This document shows, in pieces, positions 7,349 through 15,096 of a stretch of 64,000 nucleotides of DNA. The notes beneath the pieces were generated by a model. That model searched no databases. It saw only the letters and a program-made list of their open reading frames with translations, and was not told where the DNA came from. This DNA comes from Pseudoselenomonas ruminantium. Lineage in GTDB: Bacteria > Bacillota > Negativicutes > Selenomonadales > Selenomonadaceae. The translations under genes and the position numbers were made by a program. Position 1 is the first letter of the stretch, and each line of letters opens with the position of its first letter. The stretch covers positions 62,001 through 126,000 of the forward strand of contig SVCA01000003.1 in assembly GCA_015058625.1 (NCBI GenBank). Direction: 5' to 3'.

Positions 7349-8746
7349 CTATTGCGCATGCACAGAAACGGATTCTGACGTCATCTTTTTCCAACTCATT
7401 CCCATAACCACTACAATAAAGCTTACTCCTAAGCCCACAAAGATAGGTGACGTAGCCGTATGAACAAATCCTGCAAATATCGACGCCCCAAGCGATAACA
7501 CCATGGAGGCAAGCGCCCAACGTGGCGAAATTGCCCTTGGTCTGAAGATAGCCAGTGTTAGCGGTATAAATATGCCGCAGCCTCTAAGTGCCATAGAAAG
7601 GTAATTCCAAAACAGGATTTGGGAATCCTTATGGGTTATGGCAATCAGCATTGCGATTATTATCGCAGCTACAACGGACACACGCATCAAGGTCAATTTT
7701 CCCTGTTCGGATTGTATTTTCAAAAGTGGCTCCAGCATATCTCTTGCCACCATCGTTCCTACGCCCAAGGATAAGCCAGCAACAGAACCGATTATCCCCA
7801 GCACAATCCCGCCCAGTGCTGCACCGCCCATAATTGGAGACGCATATTGCAGCAGATAAGCAGGCAATGCGAGCATAGCCGGAATTTCCGGGTGTAACGC
7901 TTGCATATAAATTCCCATAACTGCACACGGCAAGCCAACAGGAATCGCCACCATAGCCGCCAATATAAGGCCAATAGCTGCAGTTCGCGGTGTTGCTGCT
8001 GAAAATATCGCCTGTATATAGGTCTGCGTACAAATCATGCCAACAATTATAGAGGCAAGATTATTTAAGATAGAACCATTACTGATGCCCCAAATACTCA
8101 GGAATCCCGCTGGTTTATTGGCAAGCATTTCCGGCGCATTCATAAGGCCCTGCCATGCTACGACGCCCAATACAAGCAAAGTCACGAACAGTATGAGCAT
8201 CTTCAAAATGCCACCGACAGAGGCGGTTTTCATTCCGCCAAAAAAAGCATACAAAATTACTAACAACAGCAATATGCCTGCCAATACTGCATACGAAAAT
8301 CCCGTTAATGCTGCCAACAAGCCAATTCCCGGCAATGTACTGGCAACAGCACTGAACAAAATCCCCAAAGATGTCGCAAAACTGGTAAAGCGGCCAGCTC
8401 CTTTGCCATAGTTTTCGACCAGATACTGCGATATCGTTTCAAGGCCCGTGTATCTTAGCGGACGCGCATAAATAAGCCCCATAATCAACAGCGACAGACC
8501 GACGCCAATCGTAAACCATACTGCTGACAAACCGATTGAACCTGCCAACTGGGCTGTCCCTACCGTTGCCCCGCCGCCAACACATGTTCCAGCAATACTG
8601 CCAGCTATCATCGGTATACCTGCCGAGCGGCCGCCCAGACTAAACCCTTCGGCTGATTTTACTGACCTTGCAGCATAAAGCCCACCTGCTAAAACCACAC
8701 CAATCGTCATGGCCATTATTACCAAATGAGCCAATGAATAATTCAC
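7349..8746 (-). CDS. Sodium:solute symporter family (SSS) transporter
   Basis: 465 residues and about thirteen hydrophobic helices. The N-terminus carries the SSS hallmark GFSLGGRSAGIPMIAGSIAG, where the LGGR loop precedes the Na+ and substrate sites of the LeuT fold, and YTGLETISQYL follows in the region where family members read R-x-TI/PEYLE. The substrate is not predictable; relatives carry sugars, carboxylates, pantothenate or amino acids. The chosen GTG start follows a GGAAGGA stretch at about 10 nt. The next in-frame ATG would delete part of the first helix. Confidence 0.85.
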   Translation of the reverse strand: MNYSLAHLVIMAMTIGVVLAGGLYAARSVKSAEGFSLGGRSAGIPMIAGSIAGTCVGGGATVGTAQLAGSIGLSAVWFTIGVGLSLLIMGLIYARPLRYTGLETISQYLVENYGKGAGRFTSFATSLGILFSAVASTLPGIGLLAALTGFSYAVLAGILLLLVILYAFFGGMKTASVGGILKMLILFVTLLVLGVVAWQGLMNAPEMLANKPAGFLSIWGISNGSILNNLASIIVGMICTQTYIQAIFSAATPRTAAIGLILAAMVAIPVGLPCAVMGIYMQALHPEIPAMLALPAYLLQYASPIMGGAALGGIVLGIIGSVAGLSLGVGTMVARDMLEPLLKIQSEQGKLTLMRVSVVAAIIIAMLIAITHKDSQILFWNYLSMALRGCGIFIPLTLAIFRPRAISPRWALASMVLSLGASIFAGFVHTATSPIFVGLGVSFIVVVMGMSWKKMTSESVSVHAQ

Positions 8747-9164
8747 ACCAATACGCTTCCTTCCCCGGCAAAGGTCTAAATAGGTGTCCCCTTTACCATT
8801 TGCTTATCATTCAGCCTATTTTATCACCTTTCCTTTTTCCAAGCAACGATTATTCCTAATTACCGTCTTTTCTTTGCCCGTTCCGTCAGATTCTGCGCAG
8901 CCTTGTAATCGTAAATCTCCCCATACTGCAGCCAACTGTCTATGGAGTCGATAATGATATCCAGAATCACATGCGCACTTAATTCAAAATTGCTTATGGA
9001 ACAAATCAGTAACTGCTCCCCTTACAGAATGAATGCGCATCTTTGTTGTCATGCAGTTGAGGAAAATACGCAATACCTTCTACAGAAAACTTGTCAGCTT
9101 TTATCCTATTGTTGTATACTATCCTCGTAAAATTACAGATTATTGTCTGATTGGAGATCATACC
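8747..9164. other. Intergenic stretch with a possible gene remnant
   Basis: On the minus strand a frame from about 9025 down to a TAA at 8864 encodes a plausible protein tail (ILDIIIDSIDSWLQYG, then a basic end NLTERAKKRR). It has no ATG start and no ribosome-binding site; a 36-codon version from an internal GTG is possible. It is probably the 3' remnant of a lost gene. The rest holds the 5' leader of the symporter and the leader of the gene at 9165. Confidence 0.3.
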
Positions 9165-9761
9165 ATGAAGAAAGAACTTCCTCACTTCAAAATCGGCTCA
9201 GCCTATGGTGGTACCCAGGAATGGTGCCCTACCTATTGGATGAATATTGGTGGCTGTGCCGCCATCACTGCCTGCGATTGCAGCATTTATTTTGAACTCT
9301 ACAAAAACCTCCACGGCCTATACCCTTACGACATAAATGCAATCACCCAGGCTGATTATGTGGACTTTGCCTATGTAATGGAGCCATACCTAAAGCCACG
9401 CGAATCCGGCATTGACCGTCTGGACATATATATCGACGGCTTCTCCCAATTTTTCTCCAATCACAGCGCACCGGATATAACGTTAGAACCATGGGAAGGC
9501 ACCAACAACCTCGAAGCGACCAAAGACATCATAATCCAGCAGATTGATAACGGCTGGCCCATCCCCTGCCTTACACTTCTTCACCAGCATCCCGCCATGG
9601 AAGATTACGTCTGGCACTGGTATATCATCAATGGTTATGAGCAGTTCGATAGTACCCTAGTGGTAAAAACCGTAACTTACGGGACATGGCGCTGGTTCGA
9701 CCTTGCTACCTTGTGGGATACAGGCAAATCCCCCAAAGGCGGCCTAATCCTCTTTTCTTAA
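9165..9761 (+). CDS. C39-like (papain-fold) cysteine peptidase-like protein, unknown role
   Basis: 198 residues from an ATG behind TTGGAG; a longer upstream extension in the same frame lacks coding character. Two motifs resemble papain-fold C39-type proteins: NIGGCAAITACD, with a candidate nucleophile C31 on a helix start, and WHWYIINGYE, with a candidate catalytic H151. A later aspartate (FDLATLW) could complete the triad. The protein has no signal peptide and is rich in aromatic residues. It stands alone between two oppositely oriented operons and has its own terminator. The fold assignment rests on these motifs only; it could instead be an inactive structural homologue. Confidence 0.5.
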   Translation: MKKELPHFKIGSAYGGTQEWCPTYWMNIGGCAAITACDCSIYFELYKNLHGLYPYDINAITQADYVDFAYVMEPYLKPRESGIDRLDIYIDGFSQFFSNHSAPDITLEPWEGTNNLEATKDIIIQQIDNGWPIPCLTLLHQHPAMEDYVWHWYIINGYEQFDSTLVVKTVTYGTWRWFDLATLWDTGKSPKGGLILFS

Positions 9762-9767
9762 TAAGGA

Positions 9768-9797
9768 AACGCCGGGTAATAGCTCCCGGCGTTTTTT
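9768..9797 (+). terminator. Terminator of the C39-like gene
   Basis: A 10-bp GC-rich stem (AAACGCCGGG arms, 8-nt loop) followed by seven T, 6 nt after the stop codon. The convergent DUF2284 gene ends at 9810, so the hairpin may serve both sides. Confidence 0.9.
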
Positions 9798-9809
9798 TAT
9801 GACATCTTC

Positions 9810-10412
9810 TTATCCTGTTTCCGCGCGTAGATATCTGTCGCGAAATTTCTCCGGCACCTCGTTCACCGTCATTATCCCATGAACCAAGGTGAAGTAGTCC
9901 GGCAGTCTGTCCCTGCACCATTGAATTTCGATGCCCAACATATCCTGGGTTATGGCACTCAGGTCGAAGCCAAAGGCATCCAGCGAATATCTCATCTTAT
10001 CCGGCAACCTGCATGGCTGACCTGCTTTCCGGCTGCACTTTCTGCACAAATTACATCCACCAGAGGAAAGAGATATGCTTCCAGGAAGTTCCCTCTCAAG
10101 CTTGCGTAGTTTTTCTTCCATGCACAGCTTCACTTCAGACACAATCTTCCAGCCCAGATCTTTTATTTTGTCTGCGGTATCAGCCTCTTCTATCACATGA
10201 CGTTCCAGATTAATCTTAGCCCCCACCACATTTATCCATTCAAATCGCGATAGATAGGCTTCCGCATCTATATCTAACGGCGGGCAGCTCCAGACGGTAT
10301 CGTACCTTGGGCACTCACGGCAATATGCCATGAATTTTTCCTTATCCTGATATCTCTGCCGAAAGAGCTCCATTGGCATCTTATTTTTCCGGTATTCCAC
10401 AGAATAATCCAT
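9810..10412 (-). CDS. DUF2284 domain metal-binding protein
   Basis: 200 residues with the two cysteine clusters typical of DUF2284: an N-terminal group around CRECPRYDTVWSCPP and a C-terminal group GGCNLCRKC...PCRLP followed by MRYSLDAFGFDL. The family is annotated as predicted metal-binding, probably Fe-S, and is common in strict anaerobes; its reaction is unknown. It is the last gene of the five-gene operon that starts at 12762, with 20 nt between it and the XRE gene. Together with the EFR1 ferredoxin upstream, this points to an electron-transfer or redox-stress role, which is inference. Confidence 0.8.
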   Translation of the reverse strand: MDYSVEYRKNKMPMELFRQRYQDKEKFMAYCRECPRYDTVWSCPPLDIDAEAYLSRFEWINVVGAKINLERHVIEEADTADKIKDLGWKIVSEVKLCMEEKLRKLERELPGSISLSSGGCNLCRKCSRKAGQPCRLPDKMRYSLDAFGFDLSAITQDMLGIEIQWCRDRLPDYFTLVHGIMTVNEVPEKFRDRYLRAETG

Positions 10413-10432
10413 GTCATCACCCCCAGCAGATT

Positions 10433-10756
10433 TTATGCCTGCTTGTCCGTCATGGCATCTACCACAATCTTCCGCGCCTCAGGCGAAAGCCTTTCGGCAT
10501 CTTCTATAAGCTTCTGTTTAATCGCTTCACTTTCTTCTTCCGTAAGCCCCAAAAATTCATCCACACTCATTTCGTAGAAGCTGGCGATCCGGGCAATATC
10601 CTCTGACTTAGGCAGCACCTTTCCGGCTTCCCATTTGTCATACTTGCCTAAGGTAATACCAACTCCCTTGGCAATTTCTTTTCTTGTGACGCCCTTGCTT
10701 CTTCTGATTTCCGGAAGCCTGCGCACAAAAAAGCTGATTAATATTTTATTGACCAT
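10433..10756 (-). CDS. XRE-family helix-turn-helix regulator
   Basis: 107 residues. The helix-turn-helix spans roughly residues 13-68: LPEIRRSKGVTRKEIAKG, then GITLGKYDKWEAGKVLPKSE, then IARIASFYEMSVDEFLGL. It is a lambda-repressor-like domain with a short charged helical tail. It has no sensor domain, so it may respond to dimerisation or a partner protein, possibly the unknown 138-residue protein encoded 11 nt upstream. It lies inside the operon rather than at its edge, which suggests autoregulation of the 12791-12819 promoter. Confidence 0.85.
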   Translation of the reverse strand: MVNKILISFFVRRLPEIRRSKGVTRKEIAKGVGITLGKYDKWEAGKVLPKSEDIARIASFYEMSVDEFLGLTEEESEAIKQKLIEDAERLSPEARKIVVDAMTDKQA

Positions 10757-10767
10757 AAATGCTCCTC

Positions 10768-11184
10768 TTATTTTAATTCAAAGGGTGTACCTTCATAATT
10801 CATAATGCTCACGCTCTCTTCAACCACAGCAGCGCATAACTCCCTAAGCCGATTCTGAACACAGAACAACTCTTCGTTCGTAACCGCTTTATCAAGAGCT
10901 TCCATCTCCCGCCTGGCACTTTCCGCCAGGAAAATTACCTTACCCAGTTTTTCTTTGCTGGTTGCCAGTGCTACAAGTGGCCGCTCCGAATTCTCCCCCA
11001 GCATATTGGCCAGGGGACGAAAAATATCTTCCGTCAGCATATTGGCAAACTCATTAATCTTAATCCTGTTGACTTTCAGCGATGCCTTACAAAACTCATC
11101 CTGCTCAACAAATCTGGGCTTATTCCAATCATTTAACGCCCTGACCACACGCTTTGTCTGTTTTTTTACTCCAACCAAGTCCAT
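10768..11184 (-). CDS. Hypothetical helical protein (138 aa)
   Basis: Not recognised. The product is 138 residues, hydrophilic, and almost entirely helix-forming, with a basic start (MDLVGVKKQTKRVVRALNDW) and heptad-like stretches in the second half. It has no signal peptide and no membrane segment. It lies 39 nt after the EFR1 gene and 11 nt before the XRE regulator, so it is translated as part of the same operon. A partner or sensor for the regulator is one possibility, with no direct support. Confidence 0.65.
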   Translation of the reverse strand: MDLVGVKKQTKRVVRALNDWNKPRFVEQDEFCKASLKVNRIKINEFANMLTEDIFRPLANMLGENSERPLVALATSKEKLGKVIFLAESARREMEALDKAVTNEELFCVQNRLRELCAAVVEESVSIMNYEGTPFELK

Positions 11185-11223
11185 CCCTCCATTTATCTAT
11201 TTGCTACAGTTCCGCTGCTTCGC

Positions 11224-12027
11224 TTACGCCTCTTTGCCTGTTCTCCTGATTAGCTCTGTCACTTCGATATTCTTATGCCGGTACCTTTTTCTGCCCTTTG
11301 TTATTTCGCCATATTCTATGGCCTTAACAGGACAGATATGCAGGCATCCCAGGCACTCTACACAGCTATGCTGCCATACAGGCTGCCCCTGAGGACGCAG
11401 GATATTCCCCCTGGGGCATATCCTTTCACACAGACCACAGGATGTACACTTTTCCCTATCACATTGGAAATTTTCATCTATTTTCCGTTGTTCTGCTTTC
11501 CATTTTTCATGATAGCCTGCACAGAACTTCTTGAGCAACTGCCATGTCTCGTGATGTTCCCGCTTCTCGATGGCACCGGCTATTTTCTTCAGCTTCCGCT
11601 CTGCCAGCCAGGCCCTGATATTTATCCGCCAGTCTGCAGCTATATCCCGCAAGGGAATGTAGTTGGACACCAGCCGTACATACCATGCAGCATGTATCTG
11701 CCGATTCTTTTCCTTCAATATTTTTTCCGCATCCACAAACGGCCTGCTCCAATAAGGAACGCCACAGGTAGCTATGGCAAAGATATACGGAGATTCCAGT
11801 ATCGTGAGCTTTTGTAAAAATTCCTCAACCTGCAACGGCAGGCCAAAGTAATGCATAGGAAATACAAAGCCTACACACTCCGCATTAACCTCCAGCCTGT
11901 CCTCATGCAGAGCTTCTGCAATTGACCTTATCTCTGCGCCTTTAATGACCTTTTGCAATTCCCGAGCCACATATAAGGAATTTCCCGTTGCCGAGTAATA
12001 GTAAATTACCGTGCTGATTTTCTTCAC
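11224..12027 (-). CDS. EFR1-family ferredoxin: flavodoxin domain plus two 4Fe-4S clusters
   Basis: 267 residues. The N-terminal flavodoxin-like domain has the FMN phosphate loop YYSATGNSLYVA (residues 10-21) and the aromatic loop VFPMHYFGLPL. The C-terminal 2[4Fe-4S] ferredoxin part has CTSCGLCERICP (C194, 197, 200, 204) and CVECLGCLHICP (C222, 225, 228, 232). This fusion is annotated as the EFR1 family in anaerobes. It is a soluble electron carrier or reductase; the partner is unknown. It lies 9 nt downstream of the YczE/YitT-like membrane protein gene, so the pair is probably co-translated, and it belongs to a five-gene operon that also carries the cysteine-rich DUF2284 protein. Confidence 0.9.
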   Translation of the reverse strand: MKKISTVIYYYSATGNSLYVARELQKVIKGAEIRSIAEALHEDRLEVNAECVGFVFPMHYFGLPLQVEEFLQKLTILESPYIFAIATCGVPYWSRPFVDAEKILKEKNRQIHAAWYVRLVSNYIPLRDIAADWRINIRAWLAERKLKKIAGAIEKREHHETWQLLKKFCAGYHEKWKAEQRKIDENFQCDREKCTSCGLCERICPRGNILRPQGQPVWQHSCVECLGCLHICPVKAIEYGEITKGRKRYRHKNIEVTELIRRTGKEA

Positions 12028-12036
12028 CCCATTTTG

Positions 12037-12762
12037 TTATTTGATTTTACATCCATTTTCCAGGCTTATCATTTGCTCCGGACAATCCTGAGCACCCTTA
12101 TTTTCCTCCCCAAAATGCGGATAGAATACTAAATTACCATTCTCATCCACCTTGCTCAGATGTTTAAGGAAATATCTCGCTATAGTTCCCGTAATCAGGG
12201 CAGATATCAGTGTGCCTTCCCGTATGCCTTCAATTCCGCCAAGATATACCAGCGAAATCACAGCGGCTAGTGACACAAGACTGACATCATTGGCTGTTTT
12301 TACCTTGCCGAATTCAATATGGAAATGACGGGATACAGCGTATACGATTCCTTCTCCGGGAAGCATCAGCACATTGGCGATTCCCTGGACAGCTACGCCA
12401 AAGGCAATCAGTGTGGTGCCGATAAGCAAAGGCAGCAGCTGCAAAATGTAATTTGTAGGAATGACCCAAGACCACGCCTCCATGAAGAAATCGATAAACC
12501 AGGAGAATATCAAAGTTACCGGTATCTGCAGGAACTGAATATGGTCAAAAGCTCTGCGCAGCAATAGATACTGGCCGAGTACCAGCAGCATGTTTATCGA
12601 AAAGGTCATCTGCCCTAGCGTAAATGGTGAGGCCAGACTTATGACATAGGGAAGGCTGGAAATAGGTGAAGTTCCCAGCATACTCTTAACCACCAATGCT
12701 ATCCCGGAAGCCTGTACTATAACAGCAACAACAAACAAAAAATAACGTAACATCACAGACAT
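12037..12762 (-). CDS. YczE/YyaS/YitT-family (DUF6198) membrane protein
   Basis: 241 residues with five or six hydrophobic helices. Family features include SMLGTSPISSLPYVIS near residue 27 and the glycine-rich loop LPGEGIVYAVSRHF around residue 135. The C-terminal tail is cytoplasmic and hydrophilic, ending near NGCKIK. The function is unknown; these proteins are proposed transporters or membrane regulators. It is the first gene of a five-gene operon behind a near-consensus promoter (12791-12819), and its start follows AAAGGAGTGATGG. Confidence 0.85.
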   Translation of the reverse strand: MSVMLRYFLFVVAVIVQASGIALVVKSMLGTSPISSLPYVISLASPFTLGQMTFSINMLLVLGQYLLLRRAFDHIQFLQIPVTLIFSWFIDFFMEAWSWVIPTNYILQLLPLLIGTTLIAFGVAVQGIANVLMLPGEGIVYAVSRHFHIEFGKVKTANDVSLVSLAAVISLVYLGGIEGIREGTLISALITGTIARYFLKHLSKVDENGNLVFYPHFGEENKGAQDCPEQMISLENGCKIK

Positions 12763-12790
12763 TTACTCCATCACTCCTTTACGGTTAGAT

Positions 12791-12819
12791 AGTATAGAAC
12801 TGACATGTATAAAAGTCAA
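12791..12819 (-). promoter_or_regulatory. Strong sigma-70 type promoter of the YczE-EFR1-XRE-DUF2284 operon
   Basis: On the minus strand TTGACT and TATACT are separated by exactly 17 nt, about 29 nt upstream of the first start codon. This is one of the clearest promoters in the window. The spacer contains ATACATGTCAG, which could hold part of an operator. Confidence 0.75.
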
Positions 12820-12926
12820 ACTCTCGCCATTCCACGATGTTCATTATTAACATCATAAGCCATGCAGTTTCAAGTTGTATTCTCATCATTAATAGTCTCA
12901 ATAGTATTATACATCCCCACTCGTAT

Positions 12927-12978
12927 AAAAAAGCAGCCGAATAATACCATTTAACTGATATCAATCGGCTGCTTTTTT
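12927..12978. terminator. Bidirectional terminator-like hairpin
   Basis: Perfect 14-bp arms (AAAAAAGCAGCCGA and its complement) around a 24-nt loop, giving U tracts both ways. It separates the redox operon from the relaxase remnant. It is probably a surviving end of a deleted gene, since no intact gene now ends here. Confidence 0.8.
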
Positions 12979-13052
12979 GCGTATCTGTCAAATCATATTA
13001 AACGCAAAGAGCTTCACGATTCTTTCCGTTGTAGCAACGTTACACACTCGAC

Positions 13053-14888
13053 ATGTTCTCCGAGCGAGAAATTGATGATTTAGAGAGGCTGTCCGAACGC
13101 CCAGCAGAGCTTTTCTTTCACCGGGCCAACAGCAAACATCCGGAAAGAGGTGGCTGCCCAAAAGCAGCAAAGTGGAATGACAAGAATCGGGCAAAGCATC
13201 TCTGTGAGATGCGCCGGGATTTTGCTGAAATTCAAAATGCTGTCCTACAGAAATATGGCATTGATGCATCCGTTGACCATCGTTCTCTCAAGGCACAGTA
13301 CAATGATGCGCTGAAAAAAGGCGACCTTGATGCTGCCCTGCTGCTTAACCGGCTGCCCGAAAAGCACTTAGGGCCAGCGCTCGCTGCCGATAAAAATAAT
13401 CCCAATGTCATAGACATCATGGAATACCGCGCCTATAAGTTCAAGCGTAGTAATCTAGCTCAAATGATTGACCAGATGAAACTGGAACATGCAGCTGAAT
13501 TCGCTCAGGAGTCCAAAGACAACCTTCATAAATCTCTTATTGACCAGGAACTTCATGGACTTGATGATGCAGGAAACTCCACACCTGAACTTTTGGCTTT
13601 AAAAGATACTGTAAGCAAGGATTATCAGTCTCTGGTAGCTATGGAAAAAATCCTCATCACCAAGGAAAAAGCAATGGAACTGGCCATGGAGCACATTTTA
13701 CCTGCTCCTGAGCTCACTATCATCCAGGCACCAAAAAATCTCACCCAAAAGCAGGATGAGCTAAAAGCACTGCGGACTTCCTTACTGGAAACAAATGACT
13801 CAGCAGCCTCTGATGAAATTGTCCGGGCAATTACAGATGACATACTCCACCAGAAAGCGCTGGCGGAGTATATTGCTCCTAAGGTTCAGGAAGTTGAAGA
13901 TAAGCTCTCCAGTCCTAAGATCCAAAAACAGCTTAACGATATTGCTAAGGATATTATTAGAGCAGACAAATTCCAACAGCGAGAATATTGGAACCTTATT
14001 CAGAAGCTCAATCAGGATATGCAGCTACTACAGGATGAAATGGATAAAGCAATCATCCATCATGTCAGTGCTTTCTTGGCCGGAAAATCAGATATTACCT
14101 TTTCAACCAAAGATATCAAGCATTATCTTGACAGCGAAGTACATAGCCTGAAAAAAGCGATTCAGGTAAAGTCTTCTGAACTTGAACAGCTGAAAAAGCG
14201 GCTTATTACACCTGAAAGGGCAAATCTCATTGCCCATTCAAGGTATCTTAAAGGTGCAGATTAAGCGCTTCGCCAAGACATCCGCAACTTGCAAAAGGAA
14301 GCTGAGCGTATCGCTATCGCCCAAAAAGAATATGAAACTGCAAAGGCTGAATTCGCGTCTCTTCCTAAGCCCAAGTGGTATCCGAGCAGTAAAACCTATA
14401 ATGATGAAGCCGCTCGTGTTTTTGCTATGGGCAAGTCTCTAAAAGAACATCAGCAAAATCTGTCTTGCCAGCAGGAGCGACTAAATAAGCAGCAAAATCA
14501 CCTTGAGCAACAGTGCGTAACTCCTAAGGCAAAATTCTATATTTCCCTCACTGCAGCCAGAATTCTGCAAAAAGATTTGGGTAATGTCACTAAAGCTCAA
14601 AAGATGGAAATATCCCTCCAAAATCTGCAAAATCGCTTAGGTGACGTACTAGCCATGCAGGAAGCAATCAAAGCAGAGCTGCTACTTGAACGGCCACTAA
14701 AGCTGCATAAAGAAAACAACGGCAAAGCATCTGCCCGTCGGCGTATGGAAGATATAGCACATTCTTTGGTCAAACCACACCGTTTTGCTGGTGGCGGATT
14801 ATCTGTATCGTTGCATCAACAGGACAATCATGATTTTGTAGCTATGAATGAAACTGAACGGGAGGCTCAATCGGAGAGAATTATGTAA
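13053..14888 (+). pseudogene. MobA/MobL-family relaxase, 5'-truncated and interrupted by a stop
   Basis: One reading frame of about 611 codons carries the C-terminal part of a MobA/MobL (MobQ-type) conjugative relaxase: KWNDKNRAKHLCEMRRDFAE, GIDASVDHRSLKAQ, LPEKHLGPAL, then a long coiled coil and a typical tail (FAGGGLSVSLHQQD). The N-terminal catalytic domain, with its tyrosine and histidine triad, is absent. In-frame TAG at 13032 precedes the frame. A TAA at 14262-14264 interrupts it, after which the same frame continues in phase to 14888. The 199-codon part after the stop begins only at a TTG and has no ribosome-binding site. This is a decayed mobilisation gene from an integrated plasmid or element. 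No transposase, integrase or attachment site was found nearby. Confidence 0.8.
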
Positions 14889-15030
14889 GCATAAGTTGAT
14901 TTTGTATATTGAAAAATCATGTCGTTGCCCTCCTGTATATTTTTATTCATTAATAGGTATTGGGAACCTCATTCAAATTTAGAACAATCATTCGTTCTTT
15001 GATATAGTCGATACAAAGATGAAAATGAAG

Positions 15031-15073
15031 AAGGAGCTGTGACAGACAACAATTTGATGTCACAGCTCCTTTT
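15031..15073 (-). terminator. Terminator of the two-partner secretion operon
   Basis: Perfect 14-bp arms (AAGGAGCTGTGACA and its complement) with a 13-nt loop, 24 nt after the stop of the giant exoprotein gene. The 14889-15030 stretch next to it shows no gene. Confidence 0.8.
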
Positions 15074-15096
15074 ATTAAGCTATTTGTGCAGCATTC

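Noticed and set aside
12785..12991. 68-codon minus-strand frame before the redox operon
   Set aside because: It runs through the terminator hairpin and the operon promoter and has no ribosome-binding site.
14289..14888. Separate 199-codon gene after the relaxase fragment
   Set aside because: It is in phase with the upstream frame, starts only at a TTG without a ribosome-binding site, and continues the same protein, so it belongs to the pseudogene.
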